Positions 37,760-48,331 are shown, counted from the first letter of the stretch. The stretch: 64,000 nt of DNA from Rheinheimera sp. D18 (GCF_004345025.1 NZ_CP037745.1:558001-622000); one strand, 5' to 3'. Translations and numbers: made by a program. Notes: generated from the sequence alone by a model not told the origin.

Positions 37760-38803
37760 CTACAATATAGCTTGCTGGCGCAACGTTTCCAGCTGTGCCA
37801 GCCGTGCATGGTAGCTAACATAGTTTACAGTCATGCTGTTCAGTACCTTTCCTACCGGATTGTATAGCCAGCTGTACCAAGTTGGTTCAGTTGCCGCATG
37901 GCCATTAACCTGAGCTAACAACATGCCAGCGAGCTGATTACGACTTGCTTGACTTTGAAACAGCGGCTTTAGTATCAGCCATTCTAATTTATCAACTGCG
38001 CTCAGATCATTTGTTGCTGTATCACTTAGTAGCAATGTTTCTGTTACGTTGTTGCTAAAAGCCCATTCGCCAGACATTGCTTGAAGCAGGCTTAGCTCTT
38101 GCTCAGTAAAAGGGCTTAGCCAGCTTTGCGGTCGTATAGCAGCGTACTGCTGTGCACTGAGTTGCTGCCTAATAGCCTGGGCAAAATTAAAATGCCGTTT
38201 TATAGCCTCAGCGCCTATTAACTTAGTTAACAGCATATTGTGCTTAGGCTGTAGTGAGCGCCAAAACTGCATATCTTGCTGCAACAGTAGCTGTACCTTT
38301 TCGGTGTCTTGTTGTTGTGCTGCCAGCCAGGCTTGAACCAGAAGCAGCCGTTGGCCGTTTAACAGGCTGCGAAAAGACGGCAAGGTTGCAGCGGCATCGG
38401 CAGGAATAAGTTCATACCAGGCAGTAAAGCTGCGCACCTGCTGATAAAAATCGATTGTATCTTGATGCTGTGCTATCCATAGCGCCAGCTCTGGTTGGGC
38501 CATTAATACCGCGTTGCACTCGGTTATATTGCACTGGCGCAACAACTGAGCAAGGGGTTCTGACAACTGATATTCACCCTGCAGCTCATATTGCTGCAAA
38601 AACAAGTAGCCATTATTGTCAGCGCTTTGTTCAACGTCTGGCGCTACGCTTTGTTGCAGTTGCTGCAGCGTGATTGCGGCCTCTGATGGCGCTTCGTCTT
38701 GCCAGTTAATCAGCACCAGTAGCAAATACAATATGACAAACAGCGACACCAATGCTGCTAAAAATTTACCCAACCCTTTAACCAGTTTTAATAACAGCGC
38801 CAT
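37760..38803 (-). CDS. Hypothetical single-pass membrane protein
   Basis: A 347-residue protein not recognised as a known family. One N-terminal transmembrane helix (LGKFLAALVSLFVILYLLLVLINW, residues about 10-34) is followed by a Gln- and Leu-rich helical periplasmic region with one CNITEC cysteine pair. The ATG at 38803 has AAGG nine bases upstream and is preferred over a TTG at 38842. It converges with anmK, 14 bases between. A decayed, internally deleted duplicate of its 3' part lies at 42180-42587. Confidence 0.7.
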   Translation of the reverse strand: MALLLKLVKGLGKFLAALVSLFVILYLLLVLINWQDEAPSEAAITLQQLQQSVAPDVEQSADNNGYLFLQQYELQGEYQLSEPLAQLLRQCNITECNAVLMAQPELALWIAQHQDTIDFYQQVRSFTAWYELIPADAAATLPSFRSLLNGQRLLLVQAWLAAQQQDTEKVQLLLQQDMQFWRSLQPKHNMLLTKLIGAEAIKRHFNFAQAIRQQLSAQQYAAIRPQSWLSPFTEQELSLLQAMSGEWAFSNNVTETLLLSDTATNDLSAVDKLEWLILKPLFQSQASRNQLAGMLLAQVNGHAATEPTWYSWLYNPVGKVLNSMTVNYVSYHARLAQLETLRQQAIL

Positions 38804-38847
38804 TCCGTTAGCCTTATAAAATAATTCAACTGTATACTTCAAATCTA

Positions 38848-39330
38848 TTACCCAAAAAACCGGTTAATGATACACCACGAATGTTCATTACCCAAATAAG
38901 CATACCAGTTCATGGCGTCTTGGTAGCTAATGGGGTCGGTTTGCATAAAGCGGCCTAGCTTTGGATGATATACCCGAGCTTTGTAATGGTAAAGCTCGGT
39001 GCCGGGTATCAGGATTTGGCCGGTGTATCTAAAGCGTGAAGCGCTTTGGTTAATCGGCTCGCCATAGGGGCCGTAGCGGTGGGTAGTTACTACACCGCCT
39101 GTGGCGTTGGTTTCACTGACAATAGAGCCGCGCTCATCAGCTAGCAGGTAACGCTTATTGCTGGTGCCAGTGCCGGTGTACCACACTAGCGGGTCGTCGG
39201 TGCCGGCGCCATGTATGTAGCGGTTTAGCAAAGCGCCGCTGGCGTTGTATTCGGCCACCAGCTCGTCGCCGTCGTATAAAAAGGTGGTTTTACTGCCGTT
39301 TAACGTACTGCTGTTCAGCCGGCCTATGGC
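38848..39330 (-). pseudogene. Truncated Rhs core fragment 1
   Basis: An open frame of 160 codons with no proper start (TAA at 39331-39333 directly upstream) reading the Rhs core: [71 protein letters not shown]. After MNWYAY it leaves the core and ends in 15 unrelated residues. The full-length Rhs N-terminus and YD repeats are absent from the window, so it is a displaced, promoterless remnant lying directly upstream of the 347-residue membrane protein gene. Confidence 0.85.
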
Positions 39331-39798
39331 TTAAGGTAGTGCCGGCTAGGCGCCGCCTGGGATCAAATCTTGGCTTTGCTATTCAGCAGAGGCAAAAGTC
39401 AAGACCCGACCCCAAGGCTCCACGACCCCAAGGCTCCACAGCAGAGGCAAAAGTCAAGACCCGACCCCAAGGCTCCGACCCCAAGGCTCCATGAAACTGA
39501 TTCAACTCGGTTACCAACATGCTCTGCGAGAGGTCCCGGAGCTTTAGAATCAATGGGGTGATTCAATGAACCTGACCCTTTTGATTGTTAAGCCATACTT
39601 GGGATCAAATCTTGGCTTTTGCTACTCAGCAGAGGCAAAAGTCAAGACGCGACCCTGAGGTTTCCTGCGCTACATAACATGCTGTGTGCTACCCGGCAAA
39701 TAAAGGCGGGGCAATCGGGCCATCAGGTTTCCTCCTTGAAGTACCTGAAAAAACTAGCCCGCTAATGGCGTAGATTCAATGACCCTATTGATTCTTGC
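39331..39798. repeat. Intergenic REP-like hairpins and short tandem repeats
   Basis: Two imperfect hairpins of the same sequence family: TCTTGGCTTTGC/GCAAAAGTCAAGA (39368-39403) and TCTTGGCTTTTGC/GCAAAAGTCAAGA (39610-39647). The right arm and its tail CAGCAGAGGCAAAAGTCAAG followed by ACCCGACCCCAAGGCTCC occur again at 39439-39476, giving a partial tandem array of CGACCCCAAGGCTCC units (39405-39490). The organisation recalls REP/BIME elements mobilised by Y1 transposases. No credible gene. Confidence 0.7.
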
Positions 39799-40089
39799 TC
39801 ACATATACTTAAGCAGTATCCCAACATAAGCAAAGATATAGACGATGAAAGCTGTTGTACGTATAGGCAAATTCTCTTTTCCTGCATCTACCTTGTCGCC
39901 CAAGGCAACATAAACCTCTCCGCCTCCTAAAAAGTAAATAATATTTCTCAACAGAAAAATTATTGCGACAAACAAGACTAAATCAGTGACGAGCTCACCC
40001 GAGTAATCAACTAAGAACAACAAAAAGACAAAATGAACAAGCACAACAATTAACCATGCAAACGCTAAGGTTTTTTTATTTTCCTTCAT
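39799..40089 (-). CDS. Small membrane protein, probable immunity protein of Rhs tip 1
   Basis: A 96-residue protein with three predicted helices ([42 protein letters not shown] and [15 protein letters not shown]). Its ATG lies inside the end of the Rhs tip 1 frame (14-base overlap), with CAGGT upstream. Position immediately after an Rhs toxin tip is the standard place for the cognate immunity gene, and a membrane location would suit a membrane-acting toxin. AT-rich, unlike neighbours. No family recognised; role inferred from position. Confidence 0.7.
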   Translation of the reverse strand: MKENKKTLAFAWLIVVLVHFVFLLFLVDYSGELVTDLVLFVAIIFLLRNIIYFLGGGEVYVALGDKVDAGKENLPIRTTAFIVYIFAYVGILLKYM

Positions 40090-41035
40090 ACGAAGATACC
40101 TGATCAGCTACTAAATTACCTATTGCGCCTCTTACAGGCTGAGGGACTGTAATGCGATAAAGTTGGAATGTTACTAAGGCACCTACAGTGAATCCCGTTA
40201 ACGGGCCGTATTCTCCACGGTAGGTAAGGAAGCCAGTAGCACTCACACCTGCAATGAACATTACTCTGTTAGTTGGTGCCATGATTGCAACTTTACCTAC
40301 AACATTGCCAATATCAGAAACTACATTAATAGCTTTAGCTTCAGCATAGGCGTGGTTTTCTTCATTTTGTAAACCACGCATCAAACATTGTGGCTGATTG
40401 CAAGCACGCATTTTGGTTGGGTATACTTTACCATTAGCTTGCCGCGACGAATACCTGTCACGCATGCGTCCTGAATCGTTAAGATCAGACACATCTCCGT
40501 CAATTTTATACCCACCACAGCCTCTGTCGGTTTTATACTTTCCGCATAAACCACTTGGGTCAACCTTATTAACCGGATCATTCCCGCCATAGGCATACCA
40601 GTTCATGCCATCCTGGTAGCCTATCGGGTCGGTTTGCATAAAGCGGCCGAGCTTTGGATGATATACCCGCGCTTTGTAGTGGTAAAGCTCGGTGCCGGGG
40701 ATAAGAATTTGCCCGGTGTACCTAAAACGTGAAGCACTTTGGTTTATCGGCTCGCCATAGGGGCCGTAGCGGTGGGTGGTTACTACACCGCCTGTGGCGT
40801 TGGTTTCACTGACAATAGAGCCGCGCTCGTCGGCTAATAGGTAGCGCTTATTGCCAGTGCCAGCGCCGATATACCACACCAGCGGGTCGTCGTTGCCAGC
40901 ACCATGAATATAGCGGTTGAGCAAGGTGCCACTGGCGTTGTATTCGGCTACTAGCTCGTCACCGTCGTATAAAAAGCTGGTTTTACTGCCATTTAGGGTA
41001 CTGCTATTAAGCCGGCCTATGGCGTCGTAAGCCAA
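40076..41035 (-). CDS. Rhs C-terminal core fragment 2 with toxin-like tip 1
   Basis: A 319-residue frame. Residues about 1-165 are the Rhs core, ending [19 protein letters not shown] with the usual VNKVDPSGL boundary; the variable tip follows ([22 protein letters not shown], quoted only to its end, then a divergent part). The tip has two hydrophobic stretches near its C-terminus ([32 protein letters not shown]), consistent with a pore-forming or membrane-acting domain, though not proven. The only available start is a TTG without ribosome-binding site and an in-frame stop lies just upstream, so it is an orphan tip that may need recombination to be expressed. Confidence 0.78.
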   Translation of the reverse strand: MAYDAIGRLNSSTLNGSKTSFLYDGDELVAEYNASGTLLNRYIHGAGNDDPLVWYIGAGTGNKRYLLADERGSIVSETNATGGVVTTHRYGPYGEPINQSASRFRYTGQILIPGTELYHYKARVYHPKLGRFMQTDPIGYQDGMNWYAYGGNDPVNKVDPSGLCGKYKTDRGCGGYKIDGDVSDLNDSGRMRDRYSSRQANGKVYPTKMRACNQPQCLMRGLQNEENHAYAEAKAINVVSDIGNVVGKVAIMAPTNRVMFIAGVSATGFLTYRGEYGPLTGFTVGALVTFQLYRITVPQPVRGAIGNLVADQVSSYEGK

Positions 41036-41073
41036 ATTCGTGGCAGGACCTGACCCTATTTATAAGTAGTTCG

Positions 41074-41385
41074 TTATAACAATAAGGCTCGATCTACCAC
41101 GGGTAATATCTCAGCAGACTTTAAAAGCATATTTCCAACATCTTTAATTAAGATACCTTTAATATATTTAGAATCATGCTGTGCCGAGTGGCAAAATAAA
41201 TCCAGCATACTTACTATTTCCCCATATGTTGGATTAGAATAAAGCTCTTTTACAGCGTCATAACCGATGACTTCTTCTAGCATAATCCAAGGTTCTGCAT
41301 CATAAGACCTGTTTTCATTCACAGCAGTAACACATAATTTGATGATTTCAGCAAGGAGAACCAATCGCTCACAATTTGTATCCAT
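41074..41385 (-). CDS. Probable immunity protein of Rhs tip 2
   Basis: A 103-residue acidic, helical, soluble protein ([17 protein letters not shown]...). The ATG at 41385 shares one base with the TAA of the toxin-tip frame (TAATG) and has GGGAGAG upstream, so it would be translated by termination-reinitiation. An upstream frame extension overlapping the toxin is unlikely. No family recognised; the immunity role is inferred from position and overlap. Confidence 0.7.
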   Translation of the reverse strand: MDTNCERLVLLAEIIKLCVTAVNENRSYDAEPWIMLEEVIGYDAVKELYSNPTYGEIVSMLDLFCHSAQHDSKYIKGILIKDVGNMLLKSAEILPVVDRALLL

Positions 41386-42170
41386 TAAAGTCTCTCCCAA
41401 AATTCCCACTTCGGTACGCCTGGCGTTTCTTGCCAAGGTCTGTGCCGCCCAATCCCTCCTGGACCCCTTCTATGATAGTGAGGCAATACTTTACCTCTTG
41501 CCCATTTAGGTAAGCGGCTCGCAGCTTTACCTTGATTAGGAAGACGGCCTACATCTAGGCGAGCATTATTTTGTCCAATACCTATTGAAAATCCACCATA
41601 TTTATCATGATGGCCGAACTTAAGCCAACCTGTCTTAGTTAATCTAGCGCCAAGAGCACCAACACCAGCAGTTCCAAGCGTAAGAGATGTATTAACAGCT
41701 GTTTCGGATGTCCATAAAACAGCTAAAAACAAACCAGCTCTTGCAGTAGGATCTTCGTGCCAATCTGAACTTACAACTCGTTCAGCCCAATATTGAGCTG
41801 CATTGTCACCCGCTTCGGTACCCGGTAAATAGCTTCCTAACGTCCGCTTCTTTTGTGAAAATCCCCCTGTCAGATCAGACACATCTCCATCAAATTGATA
41901 CTCACCGCAGCCTCTGCTGCCCTTAAATCGGCCACATAAACCATTTGGGTCAGTCATATTAACCGGATCATTGCCCACATAAGCATACCAGTTCATGCCG
42001 TCTTCGTAGCCAATAGGGTCAGTCTGTAAGAAGCGGCCTAGCTTTGGATGATATACCCGAGCTTTGTAATGGTAAAGCTCGGTGCCCGGTAGCAGGATCT
42101 GGCCGGTGTATCTAAAGCGAGAAACGCTTTGGTTAATCGGCTCGCCATAAGGGCCGTAACGGTGGGTGGT
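41385..42170 (-). CDS. Rhs C-terminal core fragment 3 with toxin-like tip 2
   Basis: The core reads from [16 protein letters not shown] (42167) through [34 protein letters not shown], then a linker [17 protein letters not shown] similar to that of tip 1, then an unrelated tip. The tip ends with the His/Arg-rich [16 protein letters not shown], a plausible catalytic nuclease-type motif, not assigned to a family. The first ATG is at 41996; the 5' end breaks abruptly at 42165-42170 where anmK-derived sequence begins. Without its N-terminus it cannot be exported as such. Confidence 0.75.
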   Translation of the reverse strand, partial: TTHRYGPYGEPINQSVSRFRYTGQILLPGTELYHYKARVYHPKLGRFLQTDPIGYEDGMNWYAYVGNDPVNMTDPNGLCGRFKGSRGCGEYQFDGDVSDLTGGFSQKKRTLGSYLPGTEAGDNAAQYWAERVVSSDWHEDPTARAGLFLAVLWTSETAVNTSLTLGTAGVGALGARLTKTGWLKFGHHDKYGGFSIGIGQNNARLDVGRLPNQGKAASRLPKWARGKVLPHYHRRGPGGIGRHRPWQETPGVPKWEFWERL

Positions 42171-42587
42171 AAACAGCCGTTTAGTAATGCGCGTGAAGGC
42201 ATACCCGGCGTTACTATGGGTAAAATTAGCTTTGCTGATTAGCGCATGCGTTCGCTCTACAATATAGCTTGCTGGCGCAACGTTTCCAGCTGTGCCAGCC
42301 GTGCATGGTAGCTAACATAGTTTACAGTCATGCTGTTCAGTACCTTTCCTACCGGATTGTATAGCCAGCTGTACCAAGTTGGTTCAGCTGCCGCATGGCC
42401 ATTAACCTGAGCTAACAACATGCCAGTGTGCTGATTACGACTTGCTTGCCTTTGAAACAGCGGCTTTAGTATCAGTCATTCTAATTTTTCAACTGTGCTC
42501 AGCGCCTATTAACTTAGTTAACAGCATATTGTGTTTAGGTTGTAATGAGCGCCAAAACTGAAAACTGGCTGCAGCAGTAGCTGTACC
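42165..42587 (+). pseudogene. Broken direct duplicate of the anmK 3' end and the adjacent membrane-protein gene
   Basis: 42165-42505 is highly similar to 37665-38006 in the same orientation, spanning the last codons of anmK, its stop and the antisense 3' part of the membrane-protein gene. It then jumps to the counterpart of 38212-38296. The missing 205 bases are bounded by CTCAG in the original, pointing to a short-direct-repeat deletion. Single-base changes are scattered throughout. Non-coding remnant. Confidence 0.9.
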
Positions 42588-42693
42588 TACATCAAAAGAA
42601 CTATGTTTTCGACATGACGTAGTTGCCTTGTTAAAGTTTCCGTGCTAGTTTTTTTGCTTAAATGTTTCTTTAATTAAACAGGGAGTGTTTACA

Positions 42694-43398
42694 GTGAATC
42701 TAAGAAAATTTTCTGTTTTTGCTTTATACCTCGGCATGGTGTTTACATTGCAAGCTCAGACACTAACAGTAAAGGAAAAGCCTTTTGCCTCGTATGAACC
42801 TTATGCGAATTTTTTTGGTTTTTCTGATACTGAAGCATATATGAAATTTGCTCAATCAATGGAGAAACTAAGAAGTCAACAATTAAGGTCTGAAGTAGAT
42901 ATTTGGGCTTTACCTCAAGTTAAAAAGGCGTTAAATGATAATTATCAAACGCTTGGCTCAGAAGAAAAATCAGAATTAAGTGTAGTCGTCAATCAAAGGC
43001 AACGAGAGTTAGCAGATTTGCTTGGTGTGACAGTTAAAGATTTACTTCCGCTGATGAATAAATATTTGGATTTCGCTGAACTGCAGGAGTCGTTGCATCA
43101 GATAGAACAATCTAAAAATAAAGACTTATACTCATCCGCGGAAGATGATGAGGAAATTGAACGTATAACGGTTAATGGACAATTATTATTCTCTTGGGGA
43201 GGATATGGCTCAATAATGATGGGAATTGGTTTAGCTGAGTTAGCCGGAACTAGAGGAATAAGCCAATATCAAGAATTTGAGGTGGTTTTTATTGAGCGGC
43301 AAACAGTCCAAACATTTATGTACAATAATTTTTCTGGGGCGTGGGCTCGGTCTTCAGAGCGGGAGCTATTGCCCAATGAGCACATTGGAATTGAGTAA
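42694..43398 (+). CDS. Hypothetical secreted protein
   Basis: A 234-residue protein with a signal peptide (FSVFALYLGMVFTLQAQT, cleavage near residue 21). The mature part is highly charged and helical, with RSQQLRSEVDIWALPQVKKAL and a Gly-rich hydrophobic segment GGYGSIMMGIGLAEL near 175. No family recognised. GTG at 42694 is preferred, since GGGAG at 42681-42685 is eight bases upstream; an earlier GTG overlaps it. AT-rich codon use (AAA, GAA, TTA dominate) contrasts with the surroundings and suggests it arrived with the neighbouring Rhs array. Confidence 0.65.
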   Translation: MNLRKFSVFALYLGMVFTLQAQTLTVKEKPFASYEPYANFFGFSDTEAYMKFAQSMEKLRSQQLRSEVDIWALPQVKKALNDNYQTLGSEEKSELSVVVNQRQRELADLLGVTVKDLLPLMNKYLDFAELQESLHQIEQSKNKDLYSSAEDDEEIERITVNGQLLFSWGGYGSIMMGIGLAELAGTRGISQYQEFEVVFIERQTVQTFMYNNFSGAWARSSERELLPNEHIGIE

Positions 43399-43549
43399 TG
43401 ATGGACTAGCTCTTCATAGAGCTGACAGGGAACAATTTTGTGATAGCACATGTCAGATTCTTTTGCGTGTAGTCGTCTCTCTATAAGCCTCATGATCTGA
43501 TTCTGAGGTATTTCAAGGTATTAGCGCGTAATGTGCAGCTGAAACAGGA

Positions 43550-43634
43550 TTACCCTAACAAACCAACCGTTGAAGCCCTAGACGGGCGAAAACGAGTCCC
43601 CATGGATGGGTTTACGACGTGTTGGCGTGGGTAA
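43550..43634 (-). repeat. Dispersed hairpin repeat, family 1, copy B
   Basis: In reverse complement it contains GTCGTAAACCCATCCATGGG, CTCGTTTTCGCCCGTC and AGGGCTTCAACGGTT, matching copy A at 1349-1444. The outer arms TTACCC/GGGTAA differ from those of copy A, so only the core is conserved. It lies between the secreted protein gene and ctlX; the rest of this 267-base gap shows nothing else. Confidence 0.8.
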
Positions 43635-43665
43635 GCATGTTGAAAATAGCAGCTAACTAAGAACG

Positions 43666-44589
43666 CTACGCTTTTTGCACTGTTGGATGCACACCCGCAA
43701 TCATACAGCGCACTGAACCGCCGGCGGCTTCTATTGTTGGCACTGCTAGCGGCAGTAGGCGGGTATATTGGCCAAGCGTGGTTTTTTGTGCTTCGCTTAG
43801 CGCGTTAAATGCCGTTTCAGATAATGCTAACACTGAGCCGTCTGCAGCTTGCAATTCTAAAGCATTGCCGCAAAACTGATGAATTTGCTGGTTGCTTAGC
43901 TCAATTACACTAAGGCCACTTTGTTTAAATAAGTTATATAAACGCGGCTTATCGGCTGTGGCCACCATGTTCATGCCAATCATGACAAACTGTGTTGCCA
44001 CGCACATTAAAACATTGGTGTGATAAATGGGCATATTATGCTCATCAGCCGCATTAAATAGCACGTCTTGATAACCAAGCAGCTGACATACTTGGCGCAA
44101 TAGTTCAGCATCAGTGCGTTTAGATTCTACGGCGTAGGCCAGTTTATGCTGGTGATCAAATACAATAGAGCCCGTGCCTTCTAAAAACGTATCTTCGTTG
44201 GCAAAGTGGCGAAAATCAACGTATTGCTGGTACTGATAGTTGGCTTGTAAAAAATCGATAATATCTTGGCGATATTCTAAGCGCCGGTTGTCGGCATACA
44301 TGGGGTAGCTAATAACTAAGCCATTGTGATGAGTGGAAAACCAGTTGTTTGGGAATACCGAGTCGGGTGTGCTGGTGCCTGTATCTTCAAAAACATGCAC
44401 TTGTATGCCGTTATTTTGCAATGTTGCTATAGCATTAGTCACTTCAGCATAAGCTGCCTGTGCTGATTGCTTCGCATCAAGTGGCCGTTGAAAGGCGTTA
44501 TCGGCCATGGTTTGCGGGTTAGACACAAACTGATGTGGGCGCACCATAACAATAGCGTTAGGTGCTTGTATATTTACTGTTGTATTCAA
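43666..44589 (-). CDS. ctlX: Citrulline utilization hydrolase CtlX
   Basis: A 307-residue member of the amidinotransferase/arginine deiminase fold. Family blocks: DSVFPNNWFSTHH near residue 76, EGTGSIVFDH near 137, the catalytic His in IYHTNVLMCV near 190, and the catalytic Cys in GGSVRCMIAGVHP near 296. CtlX hydrolyses citrulline to ornithine (known from Francisella). The start is TTG at 44589, three bases after the ornithine cyclodeaminase stop, with GAGAG upstream, so it is coupled to that gene. Confidence 0.88.
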   Translation of the reverse strand: MNTTVNIQAPNAIVMVRPHQFVSNPQTMADNAFQRPLDAKQSAQAAYAEVTNAIATLQNNGIQVHVFEDTGTSTPDSVFPNNWFSTHHNGLVISYPMYADNRRLEYRQDIIDFLQANYQYQQYVDFRHFANEDTFLEGTGSIVFDHQHKLAYAVESKRTDAELLRQVCQLLGYQDVLFNAADEHNMPIYHTNVLMCVATQFVMIGMNMVATADKPRLYNLFKQSGLSVIELSNQQIHQFCGNALELQAADGSVLALSETAFNALSEAQKTTLGQYTRLLPLAVPTIEAAGGSVRCMIAGVHPTVQKA

Positions 44590-44592
44590 GGT

Positions 44593-45642
44593 TTAGCTCT
44601 CACGAATGACCGAAAATAAATTACGCGGATCGGCTTGCTGGGTAATTAAATCTAAAATTTGATATTCCGGCTGTTGCAGCAATAAATCACGGATAAACAC
44701 CAGCGCAGAAAAATCTTCACTGGCAAAACCCACGCCATCAAACACAATTAATTGCTGATCATTATCGCGCGCTGTTACCTGCTGGTTTACCACCTGATGA
44801 AACTCGGTAACGGCAAAGTTAGCTGGTAAGTGTTGAATTTCACCCTCAATACGCGTTTGTGGCTCAAACTCGACAAATACTTTATCGGCACGTTGTAAAA
44901 TTTTACTGTCCAGCTCGGTTTTACCCGGGCAGTCGCCGCCAATAGCATTAATAAATACGCCGTTTGTTATCATATCATTGTGCAATACGATGGCGTTTTT
45001 CTTATCAGCAGTGCAGGTAGTAATAATGTGTGCACCAGTAACGGCTTCAGCGGCAGATGAGCATATAACCACGTCAATATTAAAACCCTGCAAGTTGTTG
45101 TAGGTTTTTTCGCTGGCGCTGCGGTCAATGTCATACAGCCTAAATTGGCGAATACCTAACACGGTTTTCATTGCTAAAGCTTGGAATTCAGATTGGGCAC
45201 CATTACCTATTAAAGCTAAGGTGGTCGCATTAGTTGGTGCGCAGTATTTGGCCACCATAGCTGAAGTAGCAGCCGTTCTTAATGCGGTTAACACACACAT
45301 TTCAGATAATAGGATAGGGTAACCGGTAGCCACGTCGGCTAATAAACCAAACGCAGCCACGGTTTGTAAGTCTTGCTTGGTATTAATCGGGTGGCCATTT
45401 ACGTACTTACAGGCAAACATATTGCCATCACTTACTGGCATTAACTCAATAACACCATCTTTAGAATGGCTGGCGTAGCGGGCTGATTTTTCAAATAAGT
45501 GCCAGCGCTTATAGTCGGCTTCCACACACTTAACTAACGCGCTAATGCAGGCCTCTATACCAAGCGTATTAATGAGCTTTTTCATGTTTGCCACGCTAAC
45601 AAAGGGCACTCCTTGCTTGGGCGCGATTATAAAATTATCCAT
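44593..45642 (-). CDS. Ornithine cyclodeaminase
   Basis: A 349-residue NAD-dependent enzyme of the OCD/mu-crystallin family, converting ornithine to proline and ammonia. ATSAMVAKYCAPTNATTLALIGNGAQSEFQ, quoted by position at about residues 115-145, holds the NAD-binding GNGAQ motif; DIITTCTADK and FINAIGGDCPGKTELD follow, the last with the catalytic Asp. AAGGT five bases before the ATG. Head of a two-gene operon with ctlX, divergent from an Lrp-type regulator. Confidence 0.92.
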   Translation of the reverse strand: MDNFIIAPKQGVPFVSVANMKKLINTLGIEACISALVKCVEADYKRWHLFEKSARYASHSKDGVIELMPVSDGNMFACKYVNGHPINTKQDLQTVAAFGLLADVATGYPILLSEMCVLTALRTAATSAMVAKYCAPTNATTLALIGNGAQSEFQALAMKTVLGIRQFRLYDIDRSASEKTYNNLQGFNIDVVICSSAAEAVTGAHIITTCTADKKNAIVLHNDMITNGVFINAIGGDCPGKTELDSKILQRADKVFVEFEPQTRIEGEIQHLPANFAVTEFHQVVNQQVTARDNDQQLIVFDGVGFASEDFSALVFIRDLLLQQPEYQILDLITQQADPRNLFSVIRES

Positions 45643-45816
45643 GTTTTACCTTGTTACGTCGTTGTGTTGTGAATCGTTTATCTGTGTCGCTAATGTTAGA
45701 AGATGTCGCTGTTATTTAAAATGTCAAAAATATATACTAAGTGAGTTGTTTTTAGGCAAATTGCTAATTGTTAACTTGCACTTTGCTATGTCTGGCCGTT
45801 AACTGAAGTAAAACCA

Positions 45817-46248
45817 ATGAAAGCTTATATATATGACTCATTAGATAGCGCGCTAATTGGCGAATTGCGTAAAGATGGGCGGGCGTCTATTTCTTATTTG
45901 GCTCAAGCACTAAAGGTGTCGCGGGCGACAGTACAAAACCGCTTAGATCGACTGGTGTCATCCGGCGCTATTTTAGGTTTTACCGTGCGAGTGCGGGCCG
46001 AGGTAGAGCAGCAGGTAGTGCGCGCCATTATGATGATTGAGGTGACGGGTAAATCGACGTCTCAGGTCGTGCAAAAAATACGTGGCATACCAGAGCTGGT
46101 TAAATTGCACACCACGAATGGCGCGTGGGATCTCGTTGCAGAAATACAAACCACCAGTTTAGCTGAGTTTGACCGAGTATTGCGCCAGGTAAGGGAAGTA
46201 GACGGCATTCTTAATAGTGAAACCAGTTTGTTACTATCCAGTATGTAG
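45817..46248 (+). CDS. Lrp/AsnC-family transcriptional regulator
   Basis: A 143-residue regulator: winged helix at about residues 5-60 (ISYLAQALKVSRATVQNRLDRL) and a C-terminal RAM ligand-binding domain (VRAIMMIEVTGKSTSQVVQ...WDLVAEI). Divergent from ocd-ctlX across a 174-base spacer, so it probably controls that pair in response to an amino acid such as arginine or ornithine; ligand inferred. Confidence 0.92.
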   Translation: MKAYIYDSLDSALIGELRKDGRASISYLAQALKVSRATVQNRLDRLVSSGAILGFTVRVRAEVEQQVVRAIMMIEVTGKSTSQVVQKIRGIPELVKLHTTNGAWDLVAEIQTTSLAEFDRVLRQVREVDGILNSETSLLLSSM

Positions 46249-46267
46249 TTCATGCGCTTGCAGGTAA

Positions 46268-46304
46268 GAAAAAGCGACGCCTGATTGATAAGCGTCGCTT
46301 TATC
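46268..46304. terminator. Bidirectional terminator
   Basis: AAAGCGACGC (46271-46280) pairs perfectly with GCGTCGCTTT (46292-46301) over an 11-base loop, between the convergent Lrp-type regulator and M4 peptidase genes, with A-run and T-run flanks. Confidence 0.85.
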
Positions 46305-46310
46305 AGAAGC

Positions 46311-48140
<1,830 letters not shown>

Positions 48141-48331
48141 TTATTTGTTTAATTCTTTAGCTTTGCATTCACAGCAACTGTAGCGGAATGCCAAACAAAT
48201 AACTGAGATGAGAAATAAAAATCAGCAATATATCAGCTGAATATCAAAACGCTGTTTCAGCGCTGGGTAAAGTCGTAAATGAATAAAAAATGTCGCGTCT
48301 ATTGATAAAAAAATAATGGCTTAACTTACTT

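Noticed and set aside
39405-39490. Possible CRISPR-like repeats
   Set aside because: The GACCCCAAGGCTCC units are short, nearly contiguous and have no constant-length unique spacers; no cas gene is present.
42165-42587. A second working copy of anmK or of the membrane-protein gene
   Set aside because: Only the last codons of anmK are copied and the other gene has lost its 5' part plus an internal 205 bases.
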